Shown here one piece after another: positions 8,720-18,253 of a stretch of DNA of 64,000 bases. The notes below the pieces were generated by a model. It was not told the origin of the DNA. It ran no database searches and worked only from the letters and a program-made list of their open reading frames with translations. How positions within the stretch are numbered: the first letter of the stretch is position 1; the number at the start of each line of letters is the position of its first letter. A program made the translations under genes and the position numbers. Source of the stretch: Paracoccaceae bacterium. Lineage in GTDB: Bacteria; Pseudomonadota; Alphaproteobacteria; Rhodobacterales; Rhodobacteraceae. The stretch covers positions 1 to 64,000 of the forward strand of contig CACAPQ010000003.1 of assembly GCA_902534325.1 (NCBI GenBank), read 5' to 3'.

Positions 8720-10057
8720 ATGGAATTGTTTAGATACATTCGTTCTCTCTTTTTACTTTCCCTACCCTTAATCGGAGGCCATATAGCCCAAATTCTCATA
8801 GGTGTCGGTGATACATTGATTATTGGGCGCTACTCGACTGAAGCACTTGCTGCACTCGTTTTGGGCACCACAATCTTTTTCATTATTTTTATTTTTGGAG
8901 CCGGGTTTTCATTTGCTGCGATGGCGTTAGTCTCAACTGCAAATACGGCGGACGACACCACAAAAATAAGAAGAATTACAAGAATGGCCTTATGGTTAAG
9001 CCTTGCTTTCGGTTTGGTCGTTTCTCCAATTTTTATTTTTGCAGAGCGGCTTCTTTTATTTTTAGGCCAGGAATTCAATCTCGCAGTTTTAGCCTCTGAG
9101 TATCTCGTCTTTTCTGGTTTTGCGATGTTTCCTGCTCTAAGTGCTTCTGTTTTGAGGTGTTACTTAGCAGGAATGGAATATGTAAAAGTAACATTTTATA
9201 TATCTATTATTGCTGTTTTATTGAACCTTTTTATCAATTACTTACTTGTGTTTGGACTGTTCGGATTGCCCGAACTAGGTATTGTTGGCGCTGGTATTGC
9301 AACCGTTTTTGTCAACTTATTTATGTTTATAAGTTTTCTTATTTATGCGAAGATAAAACTACCTCAGCACAACTTGTTTGTCCGTTTTTGGAGACCGGAC
9401 TGTGGCGTAATTGGCCTCGTTTTAAAAATGGGCTCTGCAATTGGGATAACTAGCCTGGCCGAGGCAGGCTTGTTTTCAGCTAGTTCAATAATGATGGGTT
9501 GGGTTGGTCAACTTGAGCTGGCGGCGCATGGAATTGCTTTGCAATTGGCAAGCATAACTTTCATGCTTCATTTAGGCTTATCAGATGCTGCCACAATTAG
9601 AGTCAGCTCTGCTTTGGGTAAAAAAGATAAACACGAAATTATGAGCGAGTGCTGGGCTGCGCTGGTTATATCGCTGGGGCTATCGTCTTTAGCTATTTTG
9701 ATTTTTCTAGGATTTCCTAAATTGCTTATTTCGGCTTTTTTAAATTTTGAAGAACTTAATGCTAATTTGATAGTTGAATTGGGTATTTCTCTTTTAGCTT
9801 TGGCAGCATTATTTCAACTGGTAGATGGTGGACAGGCTCTGGCAATACACTTGCTTCGTGGCCTCCACGATACAACAATACCCATGTATCTTACTGTGAT
9901 AAGCTACTGGATAATAGGTCTGCCTAGCGGTTATATTTTAAGTTTTCACTATAATTTTGACGCACAAGGAATTTGGCTAGGTTTAGTTATAGGCTTAGGT
10001 TTTGCCTGCTTATTTCTATTTTTGCGTCTTATTAAAAATCTGAAGAGTTTATCTTGA
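8720..10057 (+). CDS. MATE-family multidrug/metabolite efflux protein
   Basis: Integral membrane exporter of 445 residues with about 12 hydrophobic segments arranged as two repeats, the length and layout of NorM/DinF-type MATE transporters that expel cationic compounds using Na+ or H+ gradients. Family-like stretches are LSLPLIGGHIAQILIGVGDT at the start and LVDGGQALAIHLLRGLHDT in the second half, corresponding to the conserved Q-rich loop. Substrate unknown. It is convergent with the aspartate aminotransferase, whose reconstructed stop is only 5 bases from this stop, so there is no space for a private terminator. Confidence 0.92.
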   Translation: MELFRYIRSLFLLSLPLIGGHIAQILIGVGDTLIIGRYSTEALAALVLGTTIFFIIFIFGAGFSFAAMALVSTANTADDTTKIRRITRMALWLSLAFGLVVSPIFIFAERLLLFLGQEFNLAVLASEYLVFSGFAMFPALSASVLRCYLAGMEYVKVTFYISIIAVLLNLFINYLLVFGLFGLPELGIVGAGIATVFVNLFMFISFLIYAKIKLPQHNLFVRFWRPDCGVIGLVLKMGSAIGITSLAEAGLFSASSIMMGWVGQLELAAHGIALQLASITFMLHLGLSDAATIRVSSALGKKDKHEIMSECWAALVISLGLSSLAILIFLGFPKLLISAFLNFEELNANLIVELGISLLALAALFQLVDGGQALAIHLLRGLHDTTIPMYLTVISYWIIGLPSGYILSFHYNFDAQGIWLGLVIGLGFACLFLFLRLIKNLKSLS

Positions 10058-10062
10058 TACAA

Positions 10063-11266
<1,204 letters not shown>

Positions 11267-11283
11267 TTATTTGATCCGTTTGT

Positions 11284-11300
11284 ACAATCGTTTGAATTGT
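11284..11300. promoter_or_regulatory. Inverted repeat in the divergent aspAT/XRE promoter region, possible operator
   Basis: ACAAT-N7-ATTGT lies in the 94-base space between the divergent aminotransferase and the XRE-type regulator gene. Its position fits an operator controlling one or both genes, possibly autoregulation by the XRE protein. No experimental motif is known to me, and a 5-base arm repeat can arise by chance in AT-rich DNA. Confidence 0.3.
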
Positions 11301-11360
11301 CTTAAAGTGCTGCCATAAACCATTCAAGCAATATATAAGAGGCGTCGCAGGTAAAATAAT

Positions 11361-11738
11361 ATGGATTGGTACGGACCAGATAAGGCTACTTTTGGTGACA
11401 GATTGGTGGCTGCAAGGGAAAAATCAAATTTATCGCAGCAGGATTTGGCGAAGCGCCTTGGAGTGAAAAATTCAACTATTAAATCATGGGAAAATGATAA
11501 CTCTGAGCCACGCGCAAATCGGCTCTCCATGCTGGCTGGTTTATTAAATGTATCAATTACTTGGTTAATTAGTGCTGAGGGGTCAGGCGTTGAGGACCCT
11601 CAGAAACAATATGAGATGCCGGATGATTTGCAAGAGCCCCTCGAAGAGTTGACGGCATTAAGGATAAACTTACTGAAAAGTATTGATAGAATTAATAGTA
11701 TAGAAAATAAGCTCAGAGCTAGCGGAAAACTTAACTAA
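11361..11738 (+). CDS. XRE-family helix-turn-helix transcriptional regulator
   Basis: Small DNA-binding protein of 125 residues. The Cro/CI-type helix-turn-helix covers about residues 12-66: FGDRLVAAREKSNLSQQDLA, KRLGVKNSTIKSWENDNSEP, then the closing helix NRLSMLAGLLNVSITWLI. The C-terminal 50 residues are charged and probably helical (LEELTALRINLLKSIDRINS), suited to oligomerisation. Only three bases separate it from sdhE, so the two form an operon; this arrangement next to sdhE is the only functional hint. Target genes are unknown. The start is ATG with AGG about ten bases upstream. Confidence 0.87.
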   Translation: MDWYGPDKATFGDRLVAAREKSNLSQQDLAKRLGVKNSTIKSWENDNSEPRANRLSMLAGLLNVSITWLISAEGSGVEDPQKQYEMPDDLQEPLEELTALRINLLKSIDRINSIENKLRASGKLN

Positions 11739-11741
11739 ACC

Positions 11742-12014
11742 ATGGAAGAATTGGAAATAAAACGCAAAAGATTAAAGATGCGTTCCATGCGCCGTGGAAT
11801 AAAGGAAATGGATTTAATTTTAAAAAATTTTGCTGATTTAAATTTAAATTTGATGTCAGAGCTGGAACTTGAAAATTTTGAAAATTTACTTTTGGAAAAC
11901 GACCAAGATCTATACCAGTGGTCTACTGGCCAAGTTGAACCAAAAAAAGAGTTTGTTGACCTTATTCAGGACATAAAGAACTTTATTTCCAATTCAGGTG
12001 GCTTATGTTCTTAA
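11742..12014 (+). CDS. sdhE: FAD assembly factor SdhE (DUF339/Sdh5 family)
   Basis: Small protein (90 residues) that helps attach FAD covalently to succinate dehydrogenase SdhA. The signature is present near the N terminus as RSMRRGIKEMDLIL, corresponding to the conserved RG-x-x-E-x-D motif that contacts the flavoprotein, followed by the helical bundle ELENFENLLLENDQDLYQW. Cytoplasmic. The gene follows the XRE regulator with a 3-base gap. No sdh genes are in the window, so it acts in trans. Confidence 0.9.
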   Translation: MEELEIKRKRLKMRSMRRGIKEMDLILKNFADLNLNLMSELELENFENLLLENDQDLYQWSTGQVEPKKEFVDLIQDIKNFISNSGGLCS

Positions 12015-12037
12015 AATATCAGGTATAGTTCTTATTT

Positions 12038-12466
12038 TTACCAGTGCCCAATATTTTCCATAGAAGCCCAAGGTTCTTTAATTTCCAATGCTCCTCCAGC
12101 TTGTAAAATCTCTACTGATATATTGTCCGGAGACCTCACAAACGCCATTCTTCCGTCTCTCGGTGGTCTGTTAATCGTTACGCCATTTTCCATCAAATGG
12201 TCACACATTTCATATATATTTTCTACTTCATATGCCAAATGTCCGAAGTGTCTGCTATCGCTTGGAAGACCTTCGTCTCCATCCCAATTATATGTGAGTT
12301 CGACAGGACATTCTTCTTGTCCCTCAGGTGCCATGAAGATTAGGCTGAACCTTCCCTGTTCACTGTCATGATGGCGAATTTTTTTTAAACCCAAGAGCTC
12401 ATAAAATGCTATCGAAGCTTCAAGGTTTTTTACACGTACCATTGTGTGCAGATATTTAGTTTTCAT
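12038..12466 (-). CDS. gloA: Glyoxalase I-type VOC metalloenzyme (lactoylglutathione lyase)
   Basis: A 142-residue vicinal-oxygen-chelate protein with two beta-alpha-beta-beta-beta modules. Likely metal ligands are His7 in YLHTMVRVKNLEASIAFY, Glu in CPVELTYNWD, His in FGHLAYEVENIY and Glu in NISVEILQ, the H/E/H/E set of glyoxalase I. It would convert the methylglyoxal-glutathione hemithioacetal to lactoylglutathione. Length is typical of bacterial GloA and slightly extended at the C terminus (GALEIKEPWASMENIGHW). It is convergent with sdhE and 23 bases apart. Confidence 0.87.
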   Translation of the reverse strand: MKTKYLHTMVRVKNLEASIAFYELLGLKKIRHHDSEQGRFSLIFMAPEGQEECPVELTYNWDGDEGLPSDSRHFGHLAYEVENIYEMCDHLMENGVTINRPPRDGRMAFVRSPDNISVEILQAGGALEIKEPWASMENIGHW

Positions 12467-12651
12467 TTTTTACACCTTTCCCCACAGTCTTTCTTTAAAC
12501 ACAATTTTTTCATTCGTTCGAAGTAATTTTTAGCTAAGGTTTTGGAATAAAGCCAGTCCATATCGGATCTAGGGAATAAAATGTATGTTGCGGTTTATTA
12601 TCATAGATGCACAATATATGGTAAGCCAAAGTTGAGTAAAAGGATTCGAAG

Positions 12652-13557
12652 ATGCCAGTGACCCCCGAACAGAAAGCCGATATCGATGCGCTGAGGTCCG
12701 AGCAAAACCAGACACTTCGAGCGGTCAGCGTGGGCATGGAAAACCACTTGTATAAGGTTTATCCTGTTCTAGATCATGGCTTTGTAAGAGTGATAGATTA
12801 CATGGGTGACGATGCTGCAATATGTCAAGCAGCCCGTGTAAGCTATGGCCGTGGTACAAAGTCAGTACAAAATGATGAGGGGCTAATCAGATATTTAATG
12901 AGGCACTGGCATTCAACGCCGTTTGAAATGTGCGAAGTGAAATTACACGTTAAATTACCGGTTTTTGTTGCTAGGCAATGGATCCGCCACAGAACAGCCA
13001 ATGTAAACGAATATTCAGCGCGTTACTCTATTCTTGATCGGGAGTTTTACATCCCTGAGCCAGATGCCTTGGCGGCTCAATCAGTTATAAACAATCAAGG
13101 TCGAGGAGAGGTATTGACTGGAGAAGAGGCAGAAAAAGTCCTGCGATTGCTCAAAAATGACTCGGCTCAAACTTATGATCATTACGAACAAATGATAAGC
13201 CAAGAGGGTCAAAAAGGTCTGGCGCGTGAGCTTGCGCGAATGAATTTACCAGCAAACATTTATACCCAATGGTACTGGAAAGTAGATCTACATAACTTAT
13301 TTCATTTTTTACGGTTACGCGCAGATAGTCACGCACAGTTTGAAATTAGAGTATATGCTGATGAAATTTGTAAATTAGTTAGCGATTGGGTTCCATTCGC
13401 ATATGGGGCCTTCGAAGATTATAGACTAGGCGGGGCGACATTATCCTCTAAGGCATTAGATTGCATTAAACGAATGATTAAAGGAGAGCAGGTCACGAAA
13501 GAGACCAGCGGTATGTCAGCAGGTGAATGGCGTGAATTTAGCGCTTTGGTCGAGTAA
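12652..13557 (+). CDS. thyX: FAD-dependent thymidylate synthase ThyX
   Basis: Makes dTMP from dUMP using methylene-tetrahydrofolate and NADPH-reduced FAD. The ThyX signature is intact: [15 protein letters not shown] beginning at residue 112. The later blocks [20 protein letters not shown] and [19 protein letters not shown] form the remaining nucleotide and flavin site. At 301 residues it is longer than classical ThyX because of an N-terminal extension ([20 protein letters not shown]) common in this order. ATG at 12652 follows AAGGA by eight bases. The first 90 or so bases are noticeably richer in G and C than the surroundings. No thyA is in the window. The 185-base upstream gap 12467-12651 shows no RNA gene. 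Confidence 0.96.
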   Translation: MPVTPEQKADIDALRSEQNQTLRAVSVGMENHLYKVYPVLDHGFVRVIDYMGDDAAICQAARVSYGRGTKSVQNDEGLIRYLMRHWHSTPFEMCEVKLHVKLPVFVARQWIRHRTANVNEYSARYSILDREFYIPEPDALAAQSVINNQGRGEVLTGEEAEKVLRLLKNDSAQTYDHYEQMISQEGQKGLARELARMNLPANIYTQWYWKVDLHNLFHFLRLRADSHAQFEIRVYADEICKLVSDWVPFAYGAFEDYRLGGATLSSKALDCIKRMIKGEQVTKETSGMSAGEWREFSALVE

Positions 13558-13559
13558 AT

Positions 13560-13874
13560 TTATTCTAAATCTTGAACTGTTATAGATTGAATCAATGTTC
13601 CATCGTTTTTGTAAATCATAATTTCATTTGTGTCTGTAATAACAGAATACCAATCCTTTGTTTGTGAAAAAGCTATGGGCTTAGTCCCGTCAGGAAGAAT
13701 CAGTGTCTGAGGAAAATTGATATTTTCGGAGCGAAGTTTAATGGCAAGTAATGCAGCGATAGTTAAAATTCCTGCAATCATTGATACAGTAAGTAAAGTT
13801 ACTAAACGTTGCAAAAACCTTAAATTTCGAGGTAATTGGAAAGCGGCGTTAGGAGGTTGATCGTCTTTGTCCAT
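13560..13874 (-). CDS. Small single-span membrane protein (DUF6476-like)
   Basis: Protein of about 104 residues with one membrane segment (VTLLTVSMIAGILTIAALLAI) preceded by a short cytoplasmic stretch containing NLRFLQRLV. The rest, ending SITVQDLE, should lie outside the membrane. The look matches small Rhodobacterales proteins classed as DUF6476, of unknown function; this family name is from memory and not checked. The start is set at the ATG at 13874, which has GGAG upstream, rather than the ATG at 13889. The first codons overlap the start of rluD head to head by 8 bases, and the stop lies two bases from that of thyX, so the gene has no free flanking DNA. Confidence 0.7.
   Translation of the reverse strand: MDKDDQPPNAAFQLPRNLRFLQRLVTLLTVSMIAGILTIAALLAIKLRSENINFPQTLILPDGTKPIAFSQTKDWYSVITDTNEIMIYKNDGTLIQSITVQDLE
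13851..13856 (+). promoter_or_regulatory. Shine-Dalgarno of rluD inside the opposing gene
   Basis: A perfect AGGAGG ten bases before the TTG at 13867. It decides the rluD start, since no ATG or GTG occurs in frame before the conserved S4 domain. It lies within the coding sequence of the divergent small membrane protein, so it does double duty as codons of that gene. Confidence 0.75.
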
Positions 13875-14886
13875 AATAAGTTTCTCCATTTCAAGTAGTC
13901 CGCCTTCTAGACTAGATAAAGCGCTTTCACGCGATGCGCCAGCCCAAGCTGGTCTATCTCGGACGCGATTAACCCGACTTATAACTGAGGGCTATGTAGA
14001 AGTTGATGGCAATATAGTTAAAAATCCAACCGCTAATGTAAGTGAAGGACAATCCGTCAAAGTTCTGATGCCCGAACTGGAGCCAGTGGAAACATTACCC
14101 CAAAAAATCAAATTAGATATAATTTTTGAGGATGAGGATCTCTTGGTTGTTAACAAGGTTGCTGGCATGGTTGTTCATCCGGCTCCTGGTTCGCCAAAAG
14201 ATACGCTAGTGAATGCATTACTTTACCATTGTCAGAATAGTCTATCTGGTATTGGAGGTGAAAAAAGACCTGGAATTGTTCATAGAATAGACAAGGATAC
14301 GAGCGGCCTTCTGGTCGTTGCCAAAAACGATAAAGCACATCACGGACTGGCTGAACAATTTGAACAACATAGTGTTGAGAGGGTATACCACGCATTTTGC
14401 CATGGAGCTCCTGATATGGGGTCCCCTCGTTTGAAGGGCGTCAAAGGCGTTTCGTTTGAGGTGGGAAGTGTGGTTAAAATTTCTACACATTTGGCTCGTC
14501 ACAAACATGACCGTCAACGTCAAACAGTTTTATTTGAGGGAGGCAGGCATGCAGTTACTCGTTTCAAAGTACTTGAAAAGTTTGGAAACCCCAAAGTTGT
14601 TTCACTAATTGAGTGCTGGCTCGAAACTGGTAGGACTCATCAAATCAGAGCACATATGGCCCATTTAGGTCACGCTTTAATTGGAGACGCTACATACGGA
14701 AGACGAAAAAAAATTTCTAACAAAGCATTGAATGAAAATGGCTTTAATTCGGTCAACGAATTTCAACGTCAGGCTTTGCATGCATCAGTTCTTGGTTTTA
14801 TTCACCCTTTAACAGGTGATCAGATGAAGTTTTCAGTTGATATGCCATCAGATATGCAAAACTTGGCCCTGGGGTTGAAAAAATAA
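13867..14886 (+). CDS. rluD: 23S rRNA pseudouridine synthase RluD family
   Basis: RNA-modifying enzyme of 339 residues. An S4 RNA-binding domain occupies about residues 14-80 (RLDKALSRDAPAQAGLSRTR, VEVDGNIVKNPTANV). The catalytic domain follows, with the aspartate in GIVHRIDKDTSGLLVVAKND, the HRxD motif of the RluA/RluD family, and the C-terminal GRTHQIRAHMAHLGHALIGD. By similarity it modifies helix 69 of 23S rRNA; RluA/RluC-type specificity cannot be excluded. The TTG start is supported by a perfect Shine-Dalgarno at 13851. rpoH follows in the same direction 111 bases on. Confidence 0.9.
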   Translation: MSIISFSISSSPPSRLDKALSRDAPAQAGLSRTRLTRLITEGYVEVDGNIVKNPTANVSEGQSVKVLMPELEPVETLPQKIKLDIIFEDEDLLVVNKVAGMVVHPAPGSPKDTLVNALLYHCQNSLSGIGGEKRPGIVHRIDKDTSGLLVVAKNDKAHHGLAEQFEQHSVERVYHAFCHGAPDMGSPRLKGVKGVSFEVGSVVKISTHLARHKHDRQRQTVLFEGGRHAVTRFKVLEKFGNPKVVSLIECWLETGRTHQIRAHMAHLGHALIGDATYGRRKKISNKALNENGFNSVNEFQRQALHASVLGFIHPLTGDQMKFSVDMPSDMQNLALGLKK

Positions 14887-14952
14887 ATAATATTAATATA
14901 TCAAAGTAACAGTTAGTTTTTTTGCCAAGCTAACAGTGACTTTTTGCAGATT

Positions 14953-14975
14953 AAACGCCAATATTTTAAGCGTTT
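14953..14975 (+). promoter_or_regulatory. Hairpin in the rluD-rpoH spacer
   Basis: AAACGC, an 11-base loop, then GCGTTT followed by two more T, ending 22 bases before the rpoH start. It could be a weak terminator of rluD or part of a structured rpoH leader. The stem is only six pairs, so support is modest. Confidence 0.35.
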
Positions 14976-14997
14976 TTGAGAAAAATCGATTATAAAA

Positions 14998-15891
14998 ATG
15001 AGTAATTACAAAAACCTTCCAGCTCCAAGTCCAGAAAATGGATTGAGTAGATATTTGCAAGAAATACGTAAGTTCCCAATGTTGGAGCCGGAACAGGAAT
15101 ATATGTTAGCAAAACGTTGGATTGAGGAACAAGATTCTGATGCTGCCCATCAGATGGTAACGTCTCACCTTAGATTGGCAGCCAAGATAGCCATGGGTTA
15201 CCGTGGGTATGGACTGCCGCAGGCTGAAGTTATTTCGGAGGCTAATGTCGGGCTGATGCAGGCGGTAAAGCGTTTTGACCCAGAAAAAGGTTTTCGTCTT
15301 GCGACCTATGCCATGTGGTGGATACGAGCGAGTATTCAGGAGTATATCCTGAGAAGTTGGTCTCTTGTAAAAATGGGAACAACTAGTGCTCAAAAAAAGC
15401 TATTTTTCAATTTGAGAAAGGCTAAATCCAGAATAGGTGCTTTAGACGAAGGGGATATGCATCCCGATAATGTAGCAAAAATTGCCGGAGATTTAGGCGT
15501 TTCCGAGGCTGAGGTGGTTTCGATGAACCGCAGATTGTCTGGAGGTGATGCATCACTGAACGCGATGATAAGCGCAGACGGTGAGAGTTCGATGGAATGG
15601 CAAGACTGGTTGGAAGACGAAGATGCCGATCAGGCTGCTGACTATGAATTTCAGGATGAATTATCTATGCGCCGCGATATGCTAAATTCTGCTATGAGTG
15701 GGTTAAATGATCGAGAGAAAGATATTTTAACGCAAAGACGCTTGGTCGACGAGGTAAAAACACTCGAGGAATTGAGCGAAAATTATGGCGTAAGTAGAGA
15801 GCGCGTAAGGCAAATTGAAGTTCGCGCGTTTGAAAAAATACAAGAAAAAATGCGCGAGATGGCTTTGGATAAGGGTATGATTTCCCAATAG
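14998..15891 (+). CDS. rpoH: RNA polymerase sigma-32 factor RpoH
   Basis: Heat-shock sigma factor, 297 residues, the standard alphaproteobacterial size. Region 2 reads MVTSHLRLAAKIAMGYRGYG and GLMQAVKRFDPEKGFRLATYA, followed by MWWIRASIQEYILRSWSLVK. The RpoH box that separates this group from other sigma-70 proteins is present as AQKKLFFNLRKAK. Region 4 ends with YGVSRERVRQIEVRAFEKIQ, the -35-binding helix-turn-helix. It directs transcription of chaperone and protease genes. No clear Shine-Dalgarno precedes the ATG (the nearest GAG lies about 20 bases upstream), and a hairpin occurs in the leader, so translational control is possible but unproven. Confidence 0.96.
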   Translation: MSNYKNLPAPSPENGLSRYLQEIRKFPMLEPEQEYMLAKRWIEEQDSDAAHQMVTSHLRLAAKIAMGYRGYGLPQAEVISEANVGLMQAVKRFDPEKGFRLATYAMWWIRASIQEYILRSWSLVKMGTTSAQKKLFFNLRKAKSRIGALDEGDMHPDNVAKIAGDLGVSEAEVVSMNRRLSGGDASLNAMISADGESSMEWQDWLEDEDADQAADYEFQDELSMRRDMLNSAMSGLNDREKDILTQRRLVDEVKTLEELSENYGVSRERVRQIEVRAFEKIQEKMREMALDKGMISQ

Positions 15892-15951
15892 CTATTGAAT
15901 TTTGCTCTGAAATAACCTCAAGTTCAAAACTGAAGGATTTTGGAGATTGAA

Positions 15952-16923
15952 ATGGAATATTTAAGGTGGGGTGTTTTAGGAGCATCAAAATTTGCACTGG
16001 AGCACTTAACCCCGGCAATTCAATTAGCAAAAAATAATCGTTTTAAGGCGCTAGCTTCTGGATCTAAAGAAAAAGCCGCTGAATTTATGCAACTTGAGCC
16101 AGAATTAGAACTCTATGAAAGTTATGATGAATTGTTGGCAGACGACGGAGTTGACGCCGTTTACATTCCTTTACCCAACACCATGCATGTTGATTGGACA
16201 ATTCGGGCAATTAAATCTGGAAAACACGTCTTATGCGAAAAACCGATCGCGATGAGAGCTGAGGAAATTAATGAGTTGATAAAACTGAGAGATGATAACG
16301 CGTTATTAGTAGCTGAAGCTTATATGATTGTGCACCATCCGCAGTGGCAAAAGGCAAAAGAGATTGTTCAATCGGGTGTTTTGGGAGACTTAATTCAAGT
16401 TGACTCAGTGTTCAGTTATAATAACCAGGCGGACCTCAAAAATATTCGCAATAATTCGAACATGGGTGGAGGTGGTTTGCCTGACATAGGAGTTTATACC
16501 CTTGGGTCAGTTAGGTTTGTCACAGGCCAAGAACCGGAAGCAATTCAGCATGCTGATGTAAAATACGAAAATGGTGTGGATGTATGGGCGCTGGCCGCAT
16601 TTGATTTTCCAAAATTTAAATTTACCAGCATTACATCTATGAGAATGGCGCCGCGACAAGAAGTTACGTTTCAAGGAACAGAGGGTTTTATAAAACTTAA
16701 AGCGCCCTTTAATCCAATGGTTTATGATAAAGCAGAAATTATTCAACGGATGAATGATGGTACAGAAAAAGTTTTTAGTTACCCAGGTGCTTCTCATTAC
16801 GTAAACCAAATAGAAGCATTCAGTGATGCCGTTTTAAACAGCAAAACCTACCCTTGTAGTTTAGAGTTTTCCCAAGGAACCCAGGCTATGATTGATAGCA
16901 TTTTTGATTTTTCTTCAAGTTGA
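15952..16923 (+). CDS. Gfo/Idh/MocA-family NAD(P)-dependent oxidoreductase
   Basis: Two-domain sugar/polyol dehydrogenase-type protein of about 323 residues. The N-terminal Rossmann fold has WGVLGASKFALEHL in place of the canonical GxGxxG, then VDAVYIPLPNTMHVDWTIRA and the highly conserved GKHVLCEKPIA, whose EKP lysine is the catalytic/cofactor residue. The C-terminal domain contains NMGGGGLPDIGVYTLGSVRF, typical of glucose-fructose oxidoreductase and xylose dehydrogenase relatives. Substrate is unknown. The start is the ATG at 15952 with GGAG upstream; a TTG at 15940 is in frame. The stop is 6 bases from the convergent phaZ. Confidence 0.9.
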   Translation: MEYLRWGVLGASKFALEHLTPAIQLAKNNRFKALASGSKEKAAEFMQLEPELELYESYDELLADDGVDAVYIPLPNTMHVDWTIRAIKSGKHVLCEKPIAMRAEEINELIKLRDDNALLVAEAYMIVHHPQWQKAKEIVQSGVLGDLIQVDSVFSYNNQADLKNIRNNSNMGGGGLPDIGVYTLGSVRFVTGQEPEAIQHADVKYENGVDVWALAAFDFPKFKFTSITSMRMAPRQEVTFQGTEGFIKLKAPFNPMVYDKAEIIQRMNDGTEKVFSYPGASHYVNQIEAFSDAVLNSKTYPCSLEFSQGTQAMIDSIFDFSSS

Positions 16924-16929
16924 GGAAGT

Positions 16930-18156
16930 CTAAATTTTTTCCATAGTATCCAAAACTAAGGGTCTGATATTGTTGCGCCAGTAGCGTCCGGCAAATATAC
17001 CGTAGTGCCCCGCGTCAGGCTCAACATAACTAGATTTTTTATTGTCCTTTAATCCAGTGCAGAGTGCTAGAGCTGCATAACACTGTCCTGGTGCCGAAAT
17101 ATCATCTTTTCCACCCTCTACTGTCATGACGTTTACATTAGTAATTTTTGAGAAATCTATTTTTTTACCATTTATAGAGAACTTATTATTAGCGATTTCA
17201 CGATTTTGGAAAATTCGTTCTACGGTAGATAGATAAAATTCTGCGGGCATGTCCATCACGGCTAAATACTCATCATAAAATTTATTATGCTTATCATGAT
17301 CTGATGCTTCGCCCTTAGTGACCCGCAGGATTTGATCCACAAAAGCGCTGGCATGCCGGCCGGCATTCATTGATAAAAATGATGTTAACTGCAATAAGCC
17401 AGGGTATACTTGACGCCCAACCCCAGCATATTTGACACCCACATTTTGTATCATTGCATGCTCCAGTTGGCCCATGGTGATACGGTTTCCAAAGTCGGTT
17501 ACCTCTGTAGGGTTGGCGTCAGGGTCAATTGGCCCACCTATGAGAATTAAACTTTTCGGAATTTTACTTTTTTCATATTCGCTGATAAAAGCAGTTGCCG
17601 CCAGGGCGAGAGGAGCGGGCTGACATACGGCAATGACGTGTATATCCGGACCAAGATACTTTATAAAATCAATTAGATATTGAGTATATTCCTCTATATC
17701 AAACTTTCCTGCAGAAACTGGAATATCTCGGGCATTATGCCAATCAGTAATATAAACTTCACAGTCAGCTATAAGGCTACGGGCAGTAGAGGTTAAAAGT
17801 GTGGCGTAGTGACCAGACATTGGGGCTATTAATAAAACTTTTTTATCGGCGTCTTGCCTGCCCTGCACGTTAAAATGAATTAGATCCCCAAAAGGTCGTT
17901 CTATTTTTAAATCAATATCTACTAAGTGATCACGTCCATCTTCGCATGTGAAACTATCAATGTTCCAATCAGGTTTTGCAATCATCCGTTCAAAACTACG
18001 CTCTGTAACTTCTCCCCAAGCTGCCAACCAATTCATCATTGGGTTTGGAGTAGCGGCAATAGTCGGATAGGAAGCGAATGCTTTGGCACTGGCTCCCAAC
18101 CATTGATTAGTATTTCTAATGGTTTCCATAAAGTCGTAGCTGAATGTCTTATGCAT
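16930..18156 (-). CDS. phaZ: Intracellular polyhydroxyalkanoate depolymerase
   Basis: Mobilises stored PHB granules. At 408 residues with an alpha/beta-hydrolase core, it matches the intracellular PhaZ1-type family, not the secreted enzymes: there is no signal peptide, and the nucleophile is a cysteine in VIAVCQPAPLALAA at residue 178 rather than a GxSxG serine. Other family stretches are PMSGHYATLL (oxyanion region), VYITDWHNARDIP, and the C-terminal VEGGKDDISAPGQ and DAGHYGIFAGRYW with the probable catalytic Asp and His. Divergent from phaC across 97 bases that contain a CTGC-AAA-GCAG operator, suggesting joint control of synthesis and degradation by PhaR. Confidence 0.94.
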   Translation of the reverse strand: MHKTFSYDFMETIRNTNQWLGASAKAFASYPTIAATPNPMMNWLAAWGEVTERSFERMIAKPDWNIDSFTCEDGRDHLVDIDLKIERPFGDLIHFNVQGRQDADKKVLLIAPMSGHYATLLTSTARSLIADCEVYITDWHNARDIPVSAGKFDIEEYTQYLIDFIKYLGPDIHVIAVCQPAPLALAATAFISEYEKSKIPKSLILIGGPIDPDANPTEVTDFGNRITMGQLEHAMIQNVGVKYAGVGRQVYPGLLQLTSFLSMNAGRHASAFVDQILRVTKGEASDHDKHNKFYDEYLAVMDMPAEFYLSTVERIFQNREIANNKFSINGKKIDFSKITNVNVMTVEGGKDDISAPGQCYAALALCTGLKDNKKSSYVEPDAGHYGIFAGRYWRNNIRPLVLDTMEKI

Positions 18157-18219
18157 GCCGCATCCTAAGGCCTACCTGTTGCACTTCTTAGTCTTTTCTT
18201 GTAACTCAAAATTATTATG

Positions 18220-18230
18220 CTGCAAAGCAG
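18220..18230. promoter_or_regulatory. Putative PhaR operator between phaZ and phaC
   Basis: CTGC-AAA-GCAG, a perfect match to the CTGC-N3/4-GCAG target described for PhaR in Paracoccus and Rhodobacter. It sits 24 bases before the phaC start and about 64 before that of phaZ. PhaR is encoded at 20690-21250. Function is inferred from motif and place. Confidence 0.72.
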
Positions 18231-18253
18231 AAAAACCACATGGAAAATTTATC

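Noticed and set aside
14904-14931. GTTAG...CTAAC repeat with an internal T7 run after rluD, considered as a terminator
   Set aside because: The T run is in the loop, not after the stem, and the stem has only five or six pairs.
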